Origin: Echinicola rosea
GTDB taxonomy: Bacteria; Bacteroidota; Bacteroidia; Cytophagales; Cyclobacteriaceae
Reading direction: 5' to 3'
Length of the DNA: 64,000 nucleotides
NCBI RefSeq assembly: GCF_005281475.1
Contig: NZ_CP040106.1
Span: 5,012,001-5,076,000 of the forward strand
Shown: piece after piece, positions 44,212 through 55,000 of the stretch
How positions within the stretch are numbered: position 1 is the stretch's first letter
How the letters are laid out: every line of letters begins with the position of its first letter
The notes under the pieces: generated by a model
The model's database searches: none
Seen by the model: the letters and a program-made list of their open reading frames with translations, nothing else
What the model was told of the DNA's origin: nothing
Program-made: the position numbers and the translations under genes

Positions 44212-44960
44212 TATGTAATGAAATTATAGTCATAAAATGATTTCACTCTTTGATCCTCTGGTGTTTTGAACACCTCTTCAAATTTTCCTTCGGCGCCAAA
44301 TTGACCATCCAAAAGCACCGCGACCCTGTCCCCTGTATCCCGGGCACAGGTCAAATCATGTGTAATGATGATAGAAGATGTATTGTATCGCTCCCTCACC
44401 TCGTTGATCAGGTTATTGATGTCACTGCAGGTGATCGGATCCAGTCCAGCTGTGGGTTCATCATATAGCATGATTTCTGGCTTCAGGATAAGTGTCCTGG
44501 CAATCCCTATCCGTTTTCTTTGGCCACCAGAAAGCTCTGATGGCATTTGGTTTATCGTCTGCGAAAGTCCCACTGCCTCCAGCACTTCTTCCACCATCGT
44601 GTCCTTTTCACTTCGGCTAAGCCCCTTGACATTTCTCACAAGCGGAAATTCAAGGTTTTCCCGCACGGTCATACTATCATATAACGCACTTGCCTGAAAA
44701 GAAAAACCAATTTTTAACCTTAGGTCATTGAGTTCTTTCGCACCAAGGTTTGAAACTTCATGGCCAAGTACGTTCATCGTACCTTCGTCCTGGGTAAGTA
44801 GGCCCACCATAATCTTAATCAATACGGATTTGCCCGTACCGGATTTCCCGAGTACCACGACGTTCTCCCCCTTATAAAGATCCAAGTCCACTCCCATCAG
44901 TACATCTAACTCTCCGAAAGACTTCTTCAATCCCCTTACTTCTACTACTTTTTCTCTCAT
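44211..44960 (-). CDS. mlaF: Mla-type ABC transporter ATPase
   Basis: A 249-residue ABC ATPase with Walker A GKSGTGKS, signature ELSGGQRKR, Walker B IMLYDEPTAGLDP and switch His in IITHDL. It is the cytoplasmic engine of the MlaEFD complex. It overlaps the mlaD start and lies 3 bp after the mlaE stop, showing one operon. Conserved DEPTAGLDPITC is typical of MlaF. Confidence 0.9.
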   Translation of the reverse strand: MREKVVEVRGLKKSFGELDVLMGVDLDLYKGENVVVLGKSGTGKSVLIKIMVGLLTQDEGTMNVLGHEVSNLGAKELNDLRLKIGFSFQASALYDSMTVRENLEFPLVRNVKGLSRSEKDTMVEEVLEAVGLSQTINQMPSELSGGQRKRIGIARTLILKPEIMLYDEPTAGLDPITCSDINNLINEVRERYNTSSIIITHDLTCARDTGDRVAVLLDGQFGAEGKFEEVFKTPEDQRVKSFYDYNFIT

Positions 44961-44963
44961 AGC

Positions 44964-45761
44964 TTAGGACATTCTGATAAAGTTCACAATCTGAAGTGCC
45001 AGCAATTCTTCAATAAAGATCAAGAACATCGCCAATACCACTGAGGCATTCGCTGCTTTCCCCACTCCTTCGGTACCTTTGGAAGAGTGGTATCCTTTAT
45101 AGCATCCCACTATCCCGATAGTAAAGCCAAATACCAATGACTTGATAATGGACGAAAAGATATCCAAAAACGAAATGGCGTCGAATACCTGGACAAAGTA
45201 AGTCGAAAAACTAACACTTTCATTACTGTTTACCGAAAGAAATGCTCCCATCAATGCCACAAAATCCGTGTACATTACCAATACAGGGATCATGAAAGTG
45301 GTGGCCAATACCCGGGTGACTACCAAAAACTTAAATGGATTGGTAGCTGATACTTCCATGGCATCGATCTGCTCGGTCACTTTCATCGAGCCGATCTCCG
45401 CACCAATGCTCGATCCCACTTTGCCTGCTGCGATCAGCGCAGTCACCAAGGGACCCATCGCCCGCACAATGGCAATGGAAATCAGCGACGGCAACCAAGA
45501 AGTGGCGCCAAACTCTGACAAGGATGGGCGGGACTGATTGGTAAAAACGATCCCCACAATAAAGCCTGTTAGCGAAATGAGCGCCAAAGAATTATAGCCA
45601 ATTTTATAGCATTGGCGAATTACCTCCTTAAACTCATACGGAGGCATCCAGACTTCCTTAAAGAAGCGCTTGATAAATGCGAAGGCATCGGCCAAACCTA
45701 ACATCATCGAATCGATCTTAGGAGTGATCAAATGCTCTCTCTTATTGGATTTATTAGCCAT
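44964..45761 (-). CDS. mlaE: MlaE-family permease
   Basis: A 265-residue inner-membrane permease with five or six hydrophobic segments and the MlaE core (IVRAMGPLVTALIAAGKVGSSIGAEIGSM). It precedes mlaF and mlaD in the same operon. No mlaC or mlaB is seen here. A candidate -7 box TAGTTTCG lies at 45780-45787 on the minus strand. Confidence 0.9.
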   Translation of the reverse strand: MANKSNKREHLITPKIDSMMLGLADAFAFIKRFFKEVWMPPYEFKEVIRQCYKIGYNSLALISLTGFIVGIVFTNQSRPSLSEFGATSWLPSLISIAIVRAMGPLVTALIAAGKVGSSIGAEIGSMKVTEQIDAMEVSATNPFKFLVVTRVLATTFMIPVLVMYTDFVALMGAFLSVNSNESVSFSTYFVQVFDAISFLDIFSSIIKSLVFGFTIGIVGCYKGYHSSKGTEGVGKAANASVVLAMFLIFIEELLALQIVNFIRMS

Positions 45762-45830
45762 AAGGTTTACTTGAATGTGCGAAACTAATAATTTTAGCCC
45801 GATTAGACTTATTTAAAAACGATAAATACA

Positions 45831-47006
45831 TCACAAAATATCTTCTAGGGATTCTTTCCTTAAAGGTTTCACTAAAAAACCGCTGACCATGTCATATTGT
45901 TTACTCCTCTCCTCATCCCTTGGATCAATTGAGGAGGAAAGCATCCGAACCTCCACCTCTATTTCACGTTCGATCAGTTGATCCAAAAAATCCCAACCTT
46001 TCATTTCTGGCATATTGATATCAAGTAAAAGTAAATCCACTTTATGTTCATCAAGCCAAAATAATGCCTCAATTGGATTTGCGAAAAAATATAAATCCAA
46101 TTCGGGATTGTTTTTCAGCAACAACCTCTTATTGATCAAATGCTGAACTTTGTCATCATCGACTATTAAAATGGATTTTGAACGATGATTTGTCATAGGT
46201 GTATTGAATTGGTTTTGTACCATCTCATCAGCGAGTATTTCATTCATTTTTTTTACTTCCTCGTCTAGTTCTTCCGAGGATTGTTTTAGCATTTCCACTA
46301 CTTCCTTACTGGGATGGCCATCCTTTATAAAGTTTACCATCCCCAGCACATTAGAAAGTGGCCTCCTGAGGTTATGCGAATTCATAAAAGCAAATTTCCG
46401 AAGGCGGTCATTTTGCTCTTTTAGTGAATTGTTCAAGATCTCCTTCTCTATCATATTCTGATGAATGGTAGTATTATCTACTGCCGCTACCATGAGCTTT
46501 TCTTTCCGATTTCTCAGGAAGGGAACAAAGTACAAATCAACCATTCTTTTCTCCCCATTTCTGTCCTTTAATTCACACTTCTTAATCGACTGCTTTTGGG
46601 CAGCATAAACTTCCCCTAACCTGCTTTTGGAAATGCCCGAAAAAACATCAAATCCAATGGCACTTTTCCGCTGAATTTTATCCCCAAAAATGATGGCTGC
46701 CATTTCATTTGAATTGACGATTTTGCCGGACTGTTTATCCACCACCCACATGCTGATAGGAATGTTATCAAAGATCACTTCGTACCCCTCCCAAACTCTC
46801 CGATCCAACTTCATCGAACGCTCCACCAACAAGTATATCAACACCCCTGAAGCCCCAACAAATAGAATGGCCTTTACTACTTCAAACATGACCATTTTGG
46901 ACAGGCCCAGGTCCTCCTGAAACTGATCAAGAAATAAGGAAGAAAAAGTCACCCAGCTTCCTCCTATAAGTATATAAATAAGTGCTATCCTGAGACTAGA
47001 CTTCAT
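45831..47006 (-). CDS. PAS/histidine-phosphotransfer/receiver protein without kinase domain
   Basis: A 391-residue protein. Two membrane helices (about 8-25, 42-62), a PAS domain (about 75-185), then a helical hairpin resembling a histidine-kinase DHp domain with His211 in NSHNLRRP. After that comes a receiver domain with Asp283-285, phospho-acceptor Asp329 and Lys380. The ATP-binding HATPase domain normally found after DHp is missing, and the receiver follows within about 60 residues. It is probably a phospho-accepting or signal-scaffold hybrid. There is no obvious cognate kinase next to it. Confidence 0.75.
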   Translation of the reverse strand: MKSSLRIALIYILIGGSWVTFSSLFLDQFQEDLGLSKMVMFEVVKAILFVGASGVLIYLLVERSMKLDRRVWEGYEVIFDNIPISMWVVDKQSGKIVNSNEMAAIIFGDKIQRKSAIGFDVFSGISKSRLGEVYAAQKQSIKKCELKDRNGEKRMVDLYFVPFLRNRKEKLMVAAVDNTTIHQNMIEKEILNNSLKEQNDRLRKFAFMNSHNLRRPLSNVLGMVNFIKDGHPSKEVVEMLKQSSEELDEEVKKMNEILADEMVQNQFNTPMTNHRSKSILIVDDDKVQHLINKRLLLKNNPELDLYFFANPIEALFWLDEHKVDLLLLDINMPEMKGWDFLDQLIEREIEVEVRMLSSSIDPRDEERSKQYDMVSGFLVKPLRKESLEDIL

Positions 47007-47728
47007 GCGAACATTAGCTTGTAATCTAAGATATAAAAAATATCACCGCAAAACCCCATGAAAGCTTAATATCAAGGGTATATTTTGTTTTAGCCTAAAC
47101 TAAATAAATCAAGACTGACTAAATTAGCCAAGGCTAAAAATAACTTAAATATCTATTTTTCAATAATTTAAAACCATTTAACTAAAGTTAATATTTACAT
47201 ATATAGACATTGCTTATCTAAAATTTAATTTGCCTTCATAATCATTAACACTGAACCTCCTGAGCATGTTAATTATGCTATTTTCATATCCCGTTTTATG
47301 ATTTATTCCATCCCTCTGATGGCTATTACTTCCATTTTTTAGCGGGGTCCCTGCTTCTTTTCTACATAAAAACCCCCATAACAATCAGCTTCAATTCTCT
47401 CCTCTACCCCACCCAAACAAAGCGAGCCCTACCCTCGTATTTAGCCAAAATCCCCCTACCCATCTTCGGCTGTTTGATGGGGAAAAACAGTGGTATAAAT
47501 TTCCTTTCTGGGAAGTTTATCCTTAACTTCAGTACCGTGAAAAAGGCTGAATTAATCCTTTCCAGAAAGCCCTGTATTCTGAAAAAATCCTGACTGGAAA
47601 ATGACCTGTTTTTACGACCAAAAAATTCGTTTCTTTAGGCTTACGTTTCGGCTCTAAAAAAGCTCCAAAAACAGAAAAAACATAAGGCCATTTCATACTC
47701 AAAAACACACCCAAAAACTGATGTAAAC
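47007..47728. other. gene-free region
   Basis: About 720 bp with no supported gene. It is AT-rich near 47040-47250 and C-rich near 47380-47480. The minus frame 47529-47714 has no plausible start context and no family. No clear hairpin or repeat was noted. Confidence 0.5.
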
Positions 47729-48181
47729 ATGAAGAAAACCTTCCCCTTCTTTATCCTTCTAATTGGTCTATTTACCCCTGCCTTTGGGCAAGATAAATAC
47801 GATGAAGAACTGGCAAAAAAATACCAAGCTGACGATTATGGAATGCGTAAATATGTCATGGCATTTCTGAAAAGTGGTCCAGATGTGGAACACTATTCGG
47901 AGGAAGAAAGAGCTAAAATCCAGCAAGGCCATATGGAGCATATCGGAAAAATGGCCACGGAAAAGAAGCTGGTTTTGGCGGGTCCCTTCTTTGGTGAAGG
48001 AACCCTCCGGGGGATCTTTATCTTTGATGTGGCAGACATTAATGAAGCTGAAAAACTCACTGCTGAGGATCCTGCCGTGAAGGCTGGCGTGCTCAAGATG
48101 GAGCTGGTGGAATGGTACGGGTCTGCTGCCCTAATGGCCATCCCTGAAATCCATGAAAAGATACAGAAAATAGATTTCTAA
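47729..48181 (+). CDS. secreted YCII-like domain protein
   Basis: A 150-residue protein with a signal peptide (about 1-20, Phe-Gly-Gln end) and a YciI-related domain (about 37-130) recognised by MAFLKSGPD, HMEHIGKMA and AGPFFGEGTLRGIFIFD. Domain members bind small ligands or act in dehalogenation, mostly in the cytoplasm. Export is typical of Bacteroidota versions. No partner gene is close. Confidence 0.8.
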   Translation: MKKTFPFFILLIGLFTPAFGQDKYDEELAKKYQADDYGMRKYVMAFLKSGPDVEHYSEEERAKIQQGHMEHIGKMATEKKLVLAGPFFGEGTLRGIFIFDVADINEAEKLTAEDPAVKAGVLKMELVEWYGSAALMAIPEIHEKIQKIDF

Positions 48182-48329
48182 CATAGCGAGAAAGCGGATC
48201 AAGCAATATTTCTTGGGGGGTGAATTTTGACATGGTCTTATGAAAGAAAATTTCATATCATTAAAACGACGGGCTTCCTTCACCTGGAAATCGCTTTTAC
48301 CCCATAAAGTTATTTAATTCAGGCAAAAA

Positions 48330-48410
48330 GCGTCAGACCGAGTGCTTGCCTGACCGACAGGCATGGAGTCGAGGTCCAACGTCTAGCCTTCGACTCCGCT
48401 CAGGCTGACA
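48330..48410. repeat. REP-like palindromic element
   Basis: GGAGTCGAGG (48365-48374) pairs with CCTTCGACTCC (48387-48397), within outer arms GTCAG and CTGAC. The CCTTCGACTCCGCTCAGGCTGAC motif recurs between genes of many Bacteroidota. Confidence 0.55.
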
Positions 48411-48534
48411 TCTCTTTACTAACAGTTTAATAGCAATTTCCCTGGCCTCCTCCATCCGCTTGATTCGGTTTTTAGCACGAATTCATGGGGAATAGGGAGG
48501 GAATTCGACTAAAACCGAAAACATTGGATGGGCA

Positions 48535-48598
48535 ATTTACCACGGGCTTTACCCATGGTTATGAACGTGTCGCCCCCCTGGGGCTAGCTTTCGAGCGT
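48535..48598. repeat. hairpin repeat
   Basis: CCACGGGCTTTACCCATGG and CGCCCCCCTGGGGC form two adjacent hairpins, a layout common in REP-like elements. Confidence 0.4.
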
Positions 48599-48844
48599 AA
48601 TCTTTCAATGCTGGCCTAACATGTACTTGGTGCCTTTGTGACATTTTTATTTATCGGAGGTTTTTCCATTAAGAAAACTGTCGGCCCCAAACTTTTACGC
48701 TTGATACGGGAAAGCTTGACCAAAGTGGCATTGTCCCCCATGAACGAGCAAATGCTCTTTGGACGGAAATAGAAATTCTTTCATTAAGAAACTGACGGCT
48801 CACCTTTAGAAGCGCTACACTATTCTAACTTTCCGATCCCCCCT

Positions 48845-51718
48845 CTATCTGCCACAAATTTCCCTGTAGGGACAATATTCGCATTTCTTCAAGTCATCCG
48901 TCTGGTCAAAGGCAATGGCCTTATCAAATATTTCTGAGAGCATTGCTTTTAGGCTCGCTGTAAATTCTTGCTGATAATCCAAGTAGTTGTTCAGTTCTTC
49001 TCTCGGCCCTCTACCTTCTTTAAACTGTAGGTAAGGGTTAAAATCATCTTTGAAAACTTCCTTCAGGTTAAATATCGCCGGTTTGAGTGGAGCTTGGTTT
49101 TGGGGAAATTTGGCTTGGTACAGCAGGCCATAGATCAAGGTCTGCATGGCTGCTTTGTTTCTTTTGGAATCCTCACGATCAAATAGTGAAGAAATGGATG
49201 GAAAATCCTTGATATCCTGACCTGACTTATAGTCGATCAACCGCACTGCACCATTTTGTTTATCCACACGATCTATAATGCCCTTTAAAGCTACTGAATA
49301 TTCCTCATTGTTTGCCTGGACTGGTATAGCAGTACGGTAGCTCAGATCTTTTTCAAGCGAAACCAGTTCAAAAGGTGCTCCCTTCTGATCCCATTTCAAG
49401 AGCTCTTCTATGTACTTCTGCATCACATCACGCACGATGGCCAGCTGGCCACTTAAGCGTGTATCAGCTTCCTCCTCAAGATGGTAGAATTCCCGGATTG
49501 CCTTTTCAATTGATGGCCCTATATATTTATTTAACTGGTCAAAATCCTCTTTTCGGACTACTCTTCGCTGCTTCCTTTCCATAAACCCCTTGTAAAGGTA
49601 CTCTAAGCCATAGTGGGCCAGGTTACCAAACACCGAAGGACTCACCTCTTCCTCCACCTTATCCTTCTCGTTGATATTGGCCAAATAGCGAAAGTAGAAC
49701 TTCAGCCGGCAGTCAAGCCAAATGCTCAAAGCCGACGGGGAAAATGCCGTCTCGGAAGTCCCATCCTCTATGACCAGGTATTTTCCCAACAACTGCATGA
49801 TCTCGTCGGTTTTCGTGATGGTGATGGGTTCTCCTGGGTGGATATCCACCGGAACATACACCACTTCTTCGGCAATATCCATGTTCATCTCCATTGTCAT
49901 CTGGCGTATATAACGGCTCATTTCACCTACTTTGCCCTGATCTGAAGCAGTGGAATAAATCATATGCACTTCCTCGGCACGATGGAGAAGCCGGTAAAAC
50001 GTATAGGCGTAAATAGCGTCATTTTGCTCTTGAACAGGTAGCCCGAATGCCTTACGGATATTAAAGGGGATAAGTGAATTCAGGCCTCCTGAAGGTGGAA
50101 AACTACCCTCGTTCATATTGGCAATGATCACACGCTTAAAATCCAGGTTACGGGATTCCAGCACACCCATCACCTGTAACCCGGCTAGTGGCTCTCCTTC
50201 AAAAGGCAACCGCACTTCCCTAAAAACCTGCCTGAACAACCTGATAAAGAACTCCAGGTTTATGGAAATGGACTCCTGCTTTTGAAATATGTCCTTTAGT
50301 CGGGTCAGCTGCTTGTGACATTGGTAAAGGTAACTTCGCTGGAGTTGGTCACCTTCCAGCCGGTCTGCCAACATGAGCATAAGGGTTTCCAAATAGTTAA
50401 ATAGCCCTGCCGTTTCCAGCTTTTGGAAAATCAACTCAAATAGTCCACCTCCGGACTGAAGCGTCGGCTGCGGAATATAAACTTGGTTTTTCCGTTGGAT
50501 ATTTTCCAACAGCTCTTCTACAAAATGCGCTCTCTCGCCCTTAAGATAGGTCGTAGAAAGCAACTCTTTTACCGCTTGGTGATAAAACGTCGTATTTCCC
50601 TCTTCTACCTTCACATAACGCTGAAGCTCTAAAACCGCTTCCAGAAATGCATATACCGGTGCATTCCGAACAGGGTACCCCATCGTGACATTCACCTTGT
50701 CCAAGTGGTCTGGGAGTTGGTTCATTACGGGAAACAGCAGTTGCTCATCAGGCAGGATGACCACCGTTTCCTCTAGAAGTTCGTCTTGGCCAATTCCCTC
50801 CAGCACTTTCCCTATTAAGTTTGCTTGGTTGATCTTTAATGGGGTTTGGTACACCTTGGTTTTTGAGCTGGCTTGCTGGATGTATTGTGGGACGGCCTTG
50901 GGAAAGGTAGGACCGAGCACTTTGTCTTTTTGATACTCCCGAAAGAAAAGCCCAGCCTCTTGCTGGTAATCTTCGAGATAAAAAGCATCCAAATCCCAAT
51001 AGACCGAAGCCCCAAAGGCCGCTACAAAATGCTTGACCAATTTCTCCTCCGTTTTCGTGAAGGCATTAAACCCAACAAACGCATAATGCAACCCAGGACG
51101 CTCCAGTTGGGCTATATTCTCTGCCACTTCACGATAGAGCATGCCTGAGTAGGCATAACCCGAAACTTCGAGCTCCCGCTTAAACCGCTCATAAAGTGGC
51201 CCCAATAATTCCCAATAACGGATAAACTTATCCTTGTGGCCATTTTCACCCATCCTTCCTTCACGCTCAAATGATTTCCAGAATTGCTTTACCAATTCAA
51301 TTTGGCTCTCACTCAAGTAACTCAAGTCCGTCTCTATTTCCTTGATTTCAGCGACCAACTTGTACAATTTGGTCGGATCCACCATAAATTGGTCAATGTC
51401 GTTAAAGTCCTTCAGGATCATTTCTCCCCAAAAGTAAAACCGATCAAAGGGCTCAGCATCCGCCTGCAATTCACGATAAACCCGGTAAAGTTCAAAAATC
51501 AACGTCAGCTGATCAGCCGGTTTGTTTTGTGCAAACTTGTAAAACAGCTCTTCCACGGTTATGACCGACGGCATCCACTGTGGTCGATCGATCAACTTGC
51601 CCAAATGCTGGATAAAAAACAATCCCGCCCTTCTATTGGGGAGTACCACGGCTATTTTGCTGAGGTCCTTATGTTTATTTAATAAATCAGATGCAGTATC
51701 TCTAAGAAAACTCTCCAT
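48845..51718 (-). CDS. AddB-like helicase-nuclease subunit (PD-(D/E)XK)
   Basis: A 957-residue subunit of an AddAB-type DNA break-processing enzyme. A C-terminal RecB-family nuclease domain has LIDYKSG (Asp839, Lys841) and the last residues CEYCPYREIC. Together with the upstream Cys in WLDCRLKFYF (near residue 690) these give four cysteines as in Fe-S AddB nucleases. The N-terminal half is an inactive helicase fold (VVLPNRRAGLFF). It lies downstream of the addA-like gene, 283 bp apart, with a REP-like element between. Confidence 0.85.
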   Translation of the reverse strand: MESFLRDTASDLLNKHKDLSKIAVVLPNRRAGLFFIQHLGKLIDRPQWMPSVITVEELFYKFAQNKPADQLTLIFELYRVYRELQADAEPFDRFYFWGEMILKDFNDIDQFMVDPTKLYKLVAEIKEIETDLSYLSESQIELVKQFWKSFEREGRMGENGHKDKFIRYWELLGPLYERFKRELEVSGYAYSGMLYREVAENIAQLERPGLHYAFVGFNAFTKTEEKLVKHFVAAFGASVYWDLDAFYLEDYQQEAGLFFREYQKDKVLGPTFPKAVPQYIQQASSKTKVYQTPLKINQANLIGKVLEGIGQDELLEETVVILPDEQLLFPVMNQLPDHLDKVNVTMGYPVRNAPVYAFLEAVLELQRYVKVEEGNTTFYHQAVKELLSTTYLKGERAHFVEELLENIQRKNQVYIPQPTLQSGGGLFELIFQKLETAGLFNYLETLMLMLADRLEGDQLQRSYLYQCHKQLTRLKDIFQKQESISINLEFFIRLFRQVFREVRLPFEGEPLAGLQVMGVLESRNLDFKRVIIANMNEGSFPPSGGLNSLIPFNIRKAFGLPVQEQNDAIYAYTFYRLLHRAEEVHMIYSTASDQGKVGEMSRYIRQMTMEMNMDIAEEVVYVPVDIHPGEPITITKTDEIMQLLGKYLVIEDGTSETAFSPSALSIWLDCRLKFYFRYLANINEKDKVEEEVSPSVFGNLAHYGLEYLYKGFMERKQRRVVRKEDFDQLNKYIGPSIEKAIREFYHLEEEADTRLSGQLAIVRDVMQKYIEELLKWDQKGAPFELVSLEKDLSYRTAIPVQANNEEYSVALKGIIDRVDKQNGAVRLIDYKSGQDIKDFPSISSLFDREDSKRNKAAMQTLIYGLLYQAKFPQNQAPLKPAIFNLKEVFKDDFNPYLQFKEGRGPREELNNYLDYQQEFTASLKAMLSEIFDKAIAFDQTDDLKKCEYCPYREICGR

Positions 51719-51884
51719 TTATTGGTTACTGGTTACATGATTATTGATTATGAAACTGGATTTTACATAGGATTGATCCAATTTCCCTGACCACTAGTCA
51801 CTGCTATTCCTTCTATCATTAAAGAAAATTCCCAAGCATTGACCCTCAGTCAATCGTTTTTGATTTTTATTATCAGAATAAACT

Positions 51885-51965
51885 CCCTGATTGCCCCCTT
51901 CGACATGCTCAGGGCAAAAACCAAGCACAACTAAGGGTGCCTGAACGAAGCCATAAGCCTCACCG
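51885..51965. repeat. REP-like element between addA and addB
   Basis: GCCCCCTTCGACATGCTCAGGG and a related GGTGCCTGAACGAAGCC form an imperfect palindromic unit similar to the CCTTCGACTCC element at 48.3 kb. Confidence 0.45.
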
Positions 51966-52001
51966 GATACACACAAGCTTAGGTTTGACTTGACTCCAAT
52001 G

Positions 52002-55000
52002 TCACACCTCAATGATCCTTCCTGTCTCGAGATAGCACAGAAACCCTTTGACCTGATAGTCTCCTAGTCCTGCTACCAGCTTCATGTACTCCCTCACCTG
52101 TCGTTGGTGCTTATCCAGCTCTTCACCGGTTTTAAAGTCTATCACTTCTGCCAGATTACCCTTGATGACAATCCTGTCCGGTCGCCTTTGCCGCCCTCCT
52201 GGCAGCAGCACTCCCTGTTCGGTCAGAATCCTTCCACTACCTTCAAACCAAGATCGAAATTGTTCTTTTCCAAATAGCTTCTTCAATTGGTCCCTGACGA
52301 TTTCCTTCTCCTCACTGTCCAACCTTCCTTCAAAATAAAAGGACTGCAGCTGATCCATCGCCTCCTGCTGATTGGGTGACTTTTCCAGCAATTCATGAAT
52401 CAATACCCCAAAGCTCCTCCTATGACGTTGCGCTAATCCTTCTTCGCTAAAGTCCACCGCATATTGCTTGACTTCCAGGAGTTCTCCCCACTTTCTATGG
52501 TTCCAGGTCAAAAGACCATCTTTTAATGGCTTCGTGTCTTGGGAGGTATCGGTTGATTCCGGCCATTCACCCCATTTAAAAACACTTGACTCTTGGTCAA
52601 AAAAACTCGATAAATCATGTTCCGCCGTTTTAAGCCCTCCCTGCTCCATTATTTCCAAGAGGTTTTTCTCAAGCGGATTGGACGAGGCCTTGCTCGAATT
52701 TTTTACAATTTTCTTCGGACTTAGGGTCCAAAGTACCTCCTCTGCCCTGGTAAGGGCCACATAGATCATGTTCAGGGTATCCAGGTAAGCCATGGTCACT
52801 TCTTCCAGGTGGATGGGCTTAAAGACCGAATTTGCCAATTCCTTCTTAAGGGTAAGCGGAATGATCGCTTCCACATCTTCCTCCATATCCCGGAAAGGAG
52901 ACCAGATGATATTGTCCTTGGAAAAATCCACTATTCTCCACATCAGAAATGGCATCAAAACGACTTTGTATTGCAATCCTTTGGATTTGTGGATCGTTAT
53001 GATAGGCATAGCATCATGCCCTTCGGGAATCTTCACTGTACGTTTATGGCTGTTCTCTTCCCACCAATGGAGAAATCCAGATAAGTCTGCGCGGTTATTG
53101 GCCACATAATCGTACACGGCTTCCTTGAAACCAGAAATATAGGCCAGCTCCGTCTGTAACTCATAAAATCCTAATAGTGCCACCAACTCTTCCAGCAATT
53201 CCATAAGGGGCAATTTGGCTATCCTGTCCGCTTCCGCTGCAAACGCTGCTATCTTCTCTGCCAACCAATCCGGCTTATCCCTCGTAGAAAAAACCTCATG
53301 GCTAATCGCTTGGCCATTCAGTGAGCTCCAGTAGAACCATAAGGTCTGAAAAGAGACGTGGTCTGTAGGATCTGCCAAGTAGTTTAAGGCAGCAATCAAT
53401 GCCTTTACCGTGGCGGCCTTATCCAGAAACATAGATTCATCGGAAACCACATCAAAGCTGTAATCCAACTCAGGGTGTTCATGTCTATACGCCATCAGGG
53501 CATCAGCGATCATGGCTCCTTGATGCTTCTTCCTTACCAAAAAAGCAATATCCCTAGGTCGGTAGCCATGATCCTGCAACTCCATGATCATGGCAGGGAG
53601 TTTTTCCAAAACCATCTCGGTGTAGCCCAAATCCTCCTCTTCACCTGTATCTTCCAAAAACTCCATACGCACCATCCCTTGAAAATCCAGCTCATTTTTG
53701 GCTGCTGGAACCTTCTGCGCCACATCCTGATAGGCTTTGGTCAAAATGCCGGGACTTGGATGCCCTGTTTCCCGTTCAAAACTCCGTTCCAATTGCTCAG
53801 GCAATACACTGAAGAGGGTATTGTTAAAGGCTACGATCTGCGGAAGTGAACGGAAATTGGTGTCCAGCCCTTTCACTGCAATCCGCGAAGACCCAATGTC
53901 CTCTTCGACCTTCTCCAGCAATAGCTTCATATCCCCACCTCTCCAGCGGTAAATGGATTGCTTGACATCACCGACGACCAGATTGGTATGTTCATAGCTC
54001 AGGGAGTTTTCCAGCAGGGGCTTAAAACTGTCCCACTGGAAACCCGAGGTATCCTGAAATTCATCAATCAAAAAGTGCTTGTACTGGTTGCCCACTTTTT
54101 CGTAGATAAATGGCGCATCATTCTCCTTGGTGATTTCCTTCAGGAAGTCATTGGCATCGGAAATCATCAGGATATTTTCTTCATCCTTAAGGTCTCTGAG
54201 TTCCTCCAGAAGATTTCTGAAAATGCCATAGGCGTAAAAGTTCTTGTCGATTGCCTGGTAGGTCATCCATTCTTGGCGCAATGGCACAAATTGACGAAGA
54301 ATATCTCCCAACCCGGCATGGTAAGCCGCCATAATGGCCTCTTTTTGTTTGCTTGTTTTGCTATACCATTTGGTTTCATCATCAATGGCCGCTTTTCTGC
54401 TTTCCGTTAATTCAGGTATCGGACTGATGTGCTCTCCCAACTTATCAAACAACAATGCAAATCCCCTTTTACCGCCGGAAAAATCTGTCCATTCCAATCC
54501 AAACTGTTGGCGAAGGGCATTGGCATCTGTTTTCATTTCTGCGGCCTTTTTATGCAAGGCCTGCTTTTTTGTGTTGAGGTAATTTCTGAATAGTTCCAGG
54601 TTCTTTTCGCTGGAAAGAAATTCCCTGATCAATTGCTGGTACTGCTTGAAATTTTCGGTAAAGATTTCCATTCCCAAGTCACGGATATTGCTTCTGATAT
54701 CCCATGACTTACCTTCTTGAATCTTGGTCAAAGCATAATCCACCAGCCACTTGTGCAAATAGGAATCATCCAACACATGCTGCACCACCCTATCCACTAC
54801 CCGTTCCAAGACGGCATCTTGATCCATGGCCACATCAAATTTTGCCTGCAGATCAATTTCCCTAGCAAAAGCCCTGACTACTTTTTGGAAAAAACTGTCA
54901 ATCGTGGACACCGAAAAATTGGCATAATCGTGTAAAATTGCCGTAAGCACCCTGCTTGCCTGGGTCTTCAGTCCCGCTTCATCCAGTCCTAAATGTTCCA

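Larger units (their letters stand above)
48182..48844. other. repeat-bearing gene-free region
   Basis: No gene supported. Two repeat-like elements are listed separately. The stretch 48660-48800 contains the near-direct repeat CATTAAGAAAACTG (48668) and CATTAAGAAACTGACGG (48782). Confidence 0.5.
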
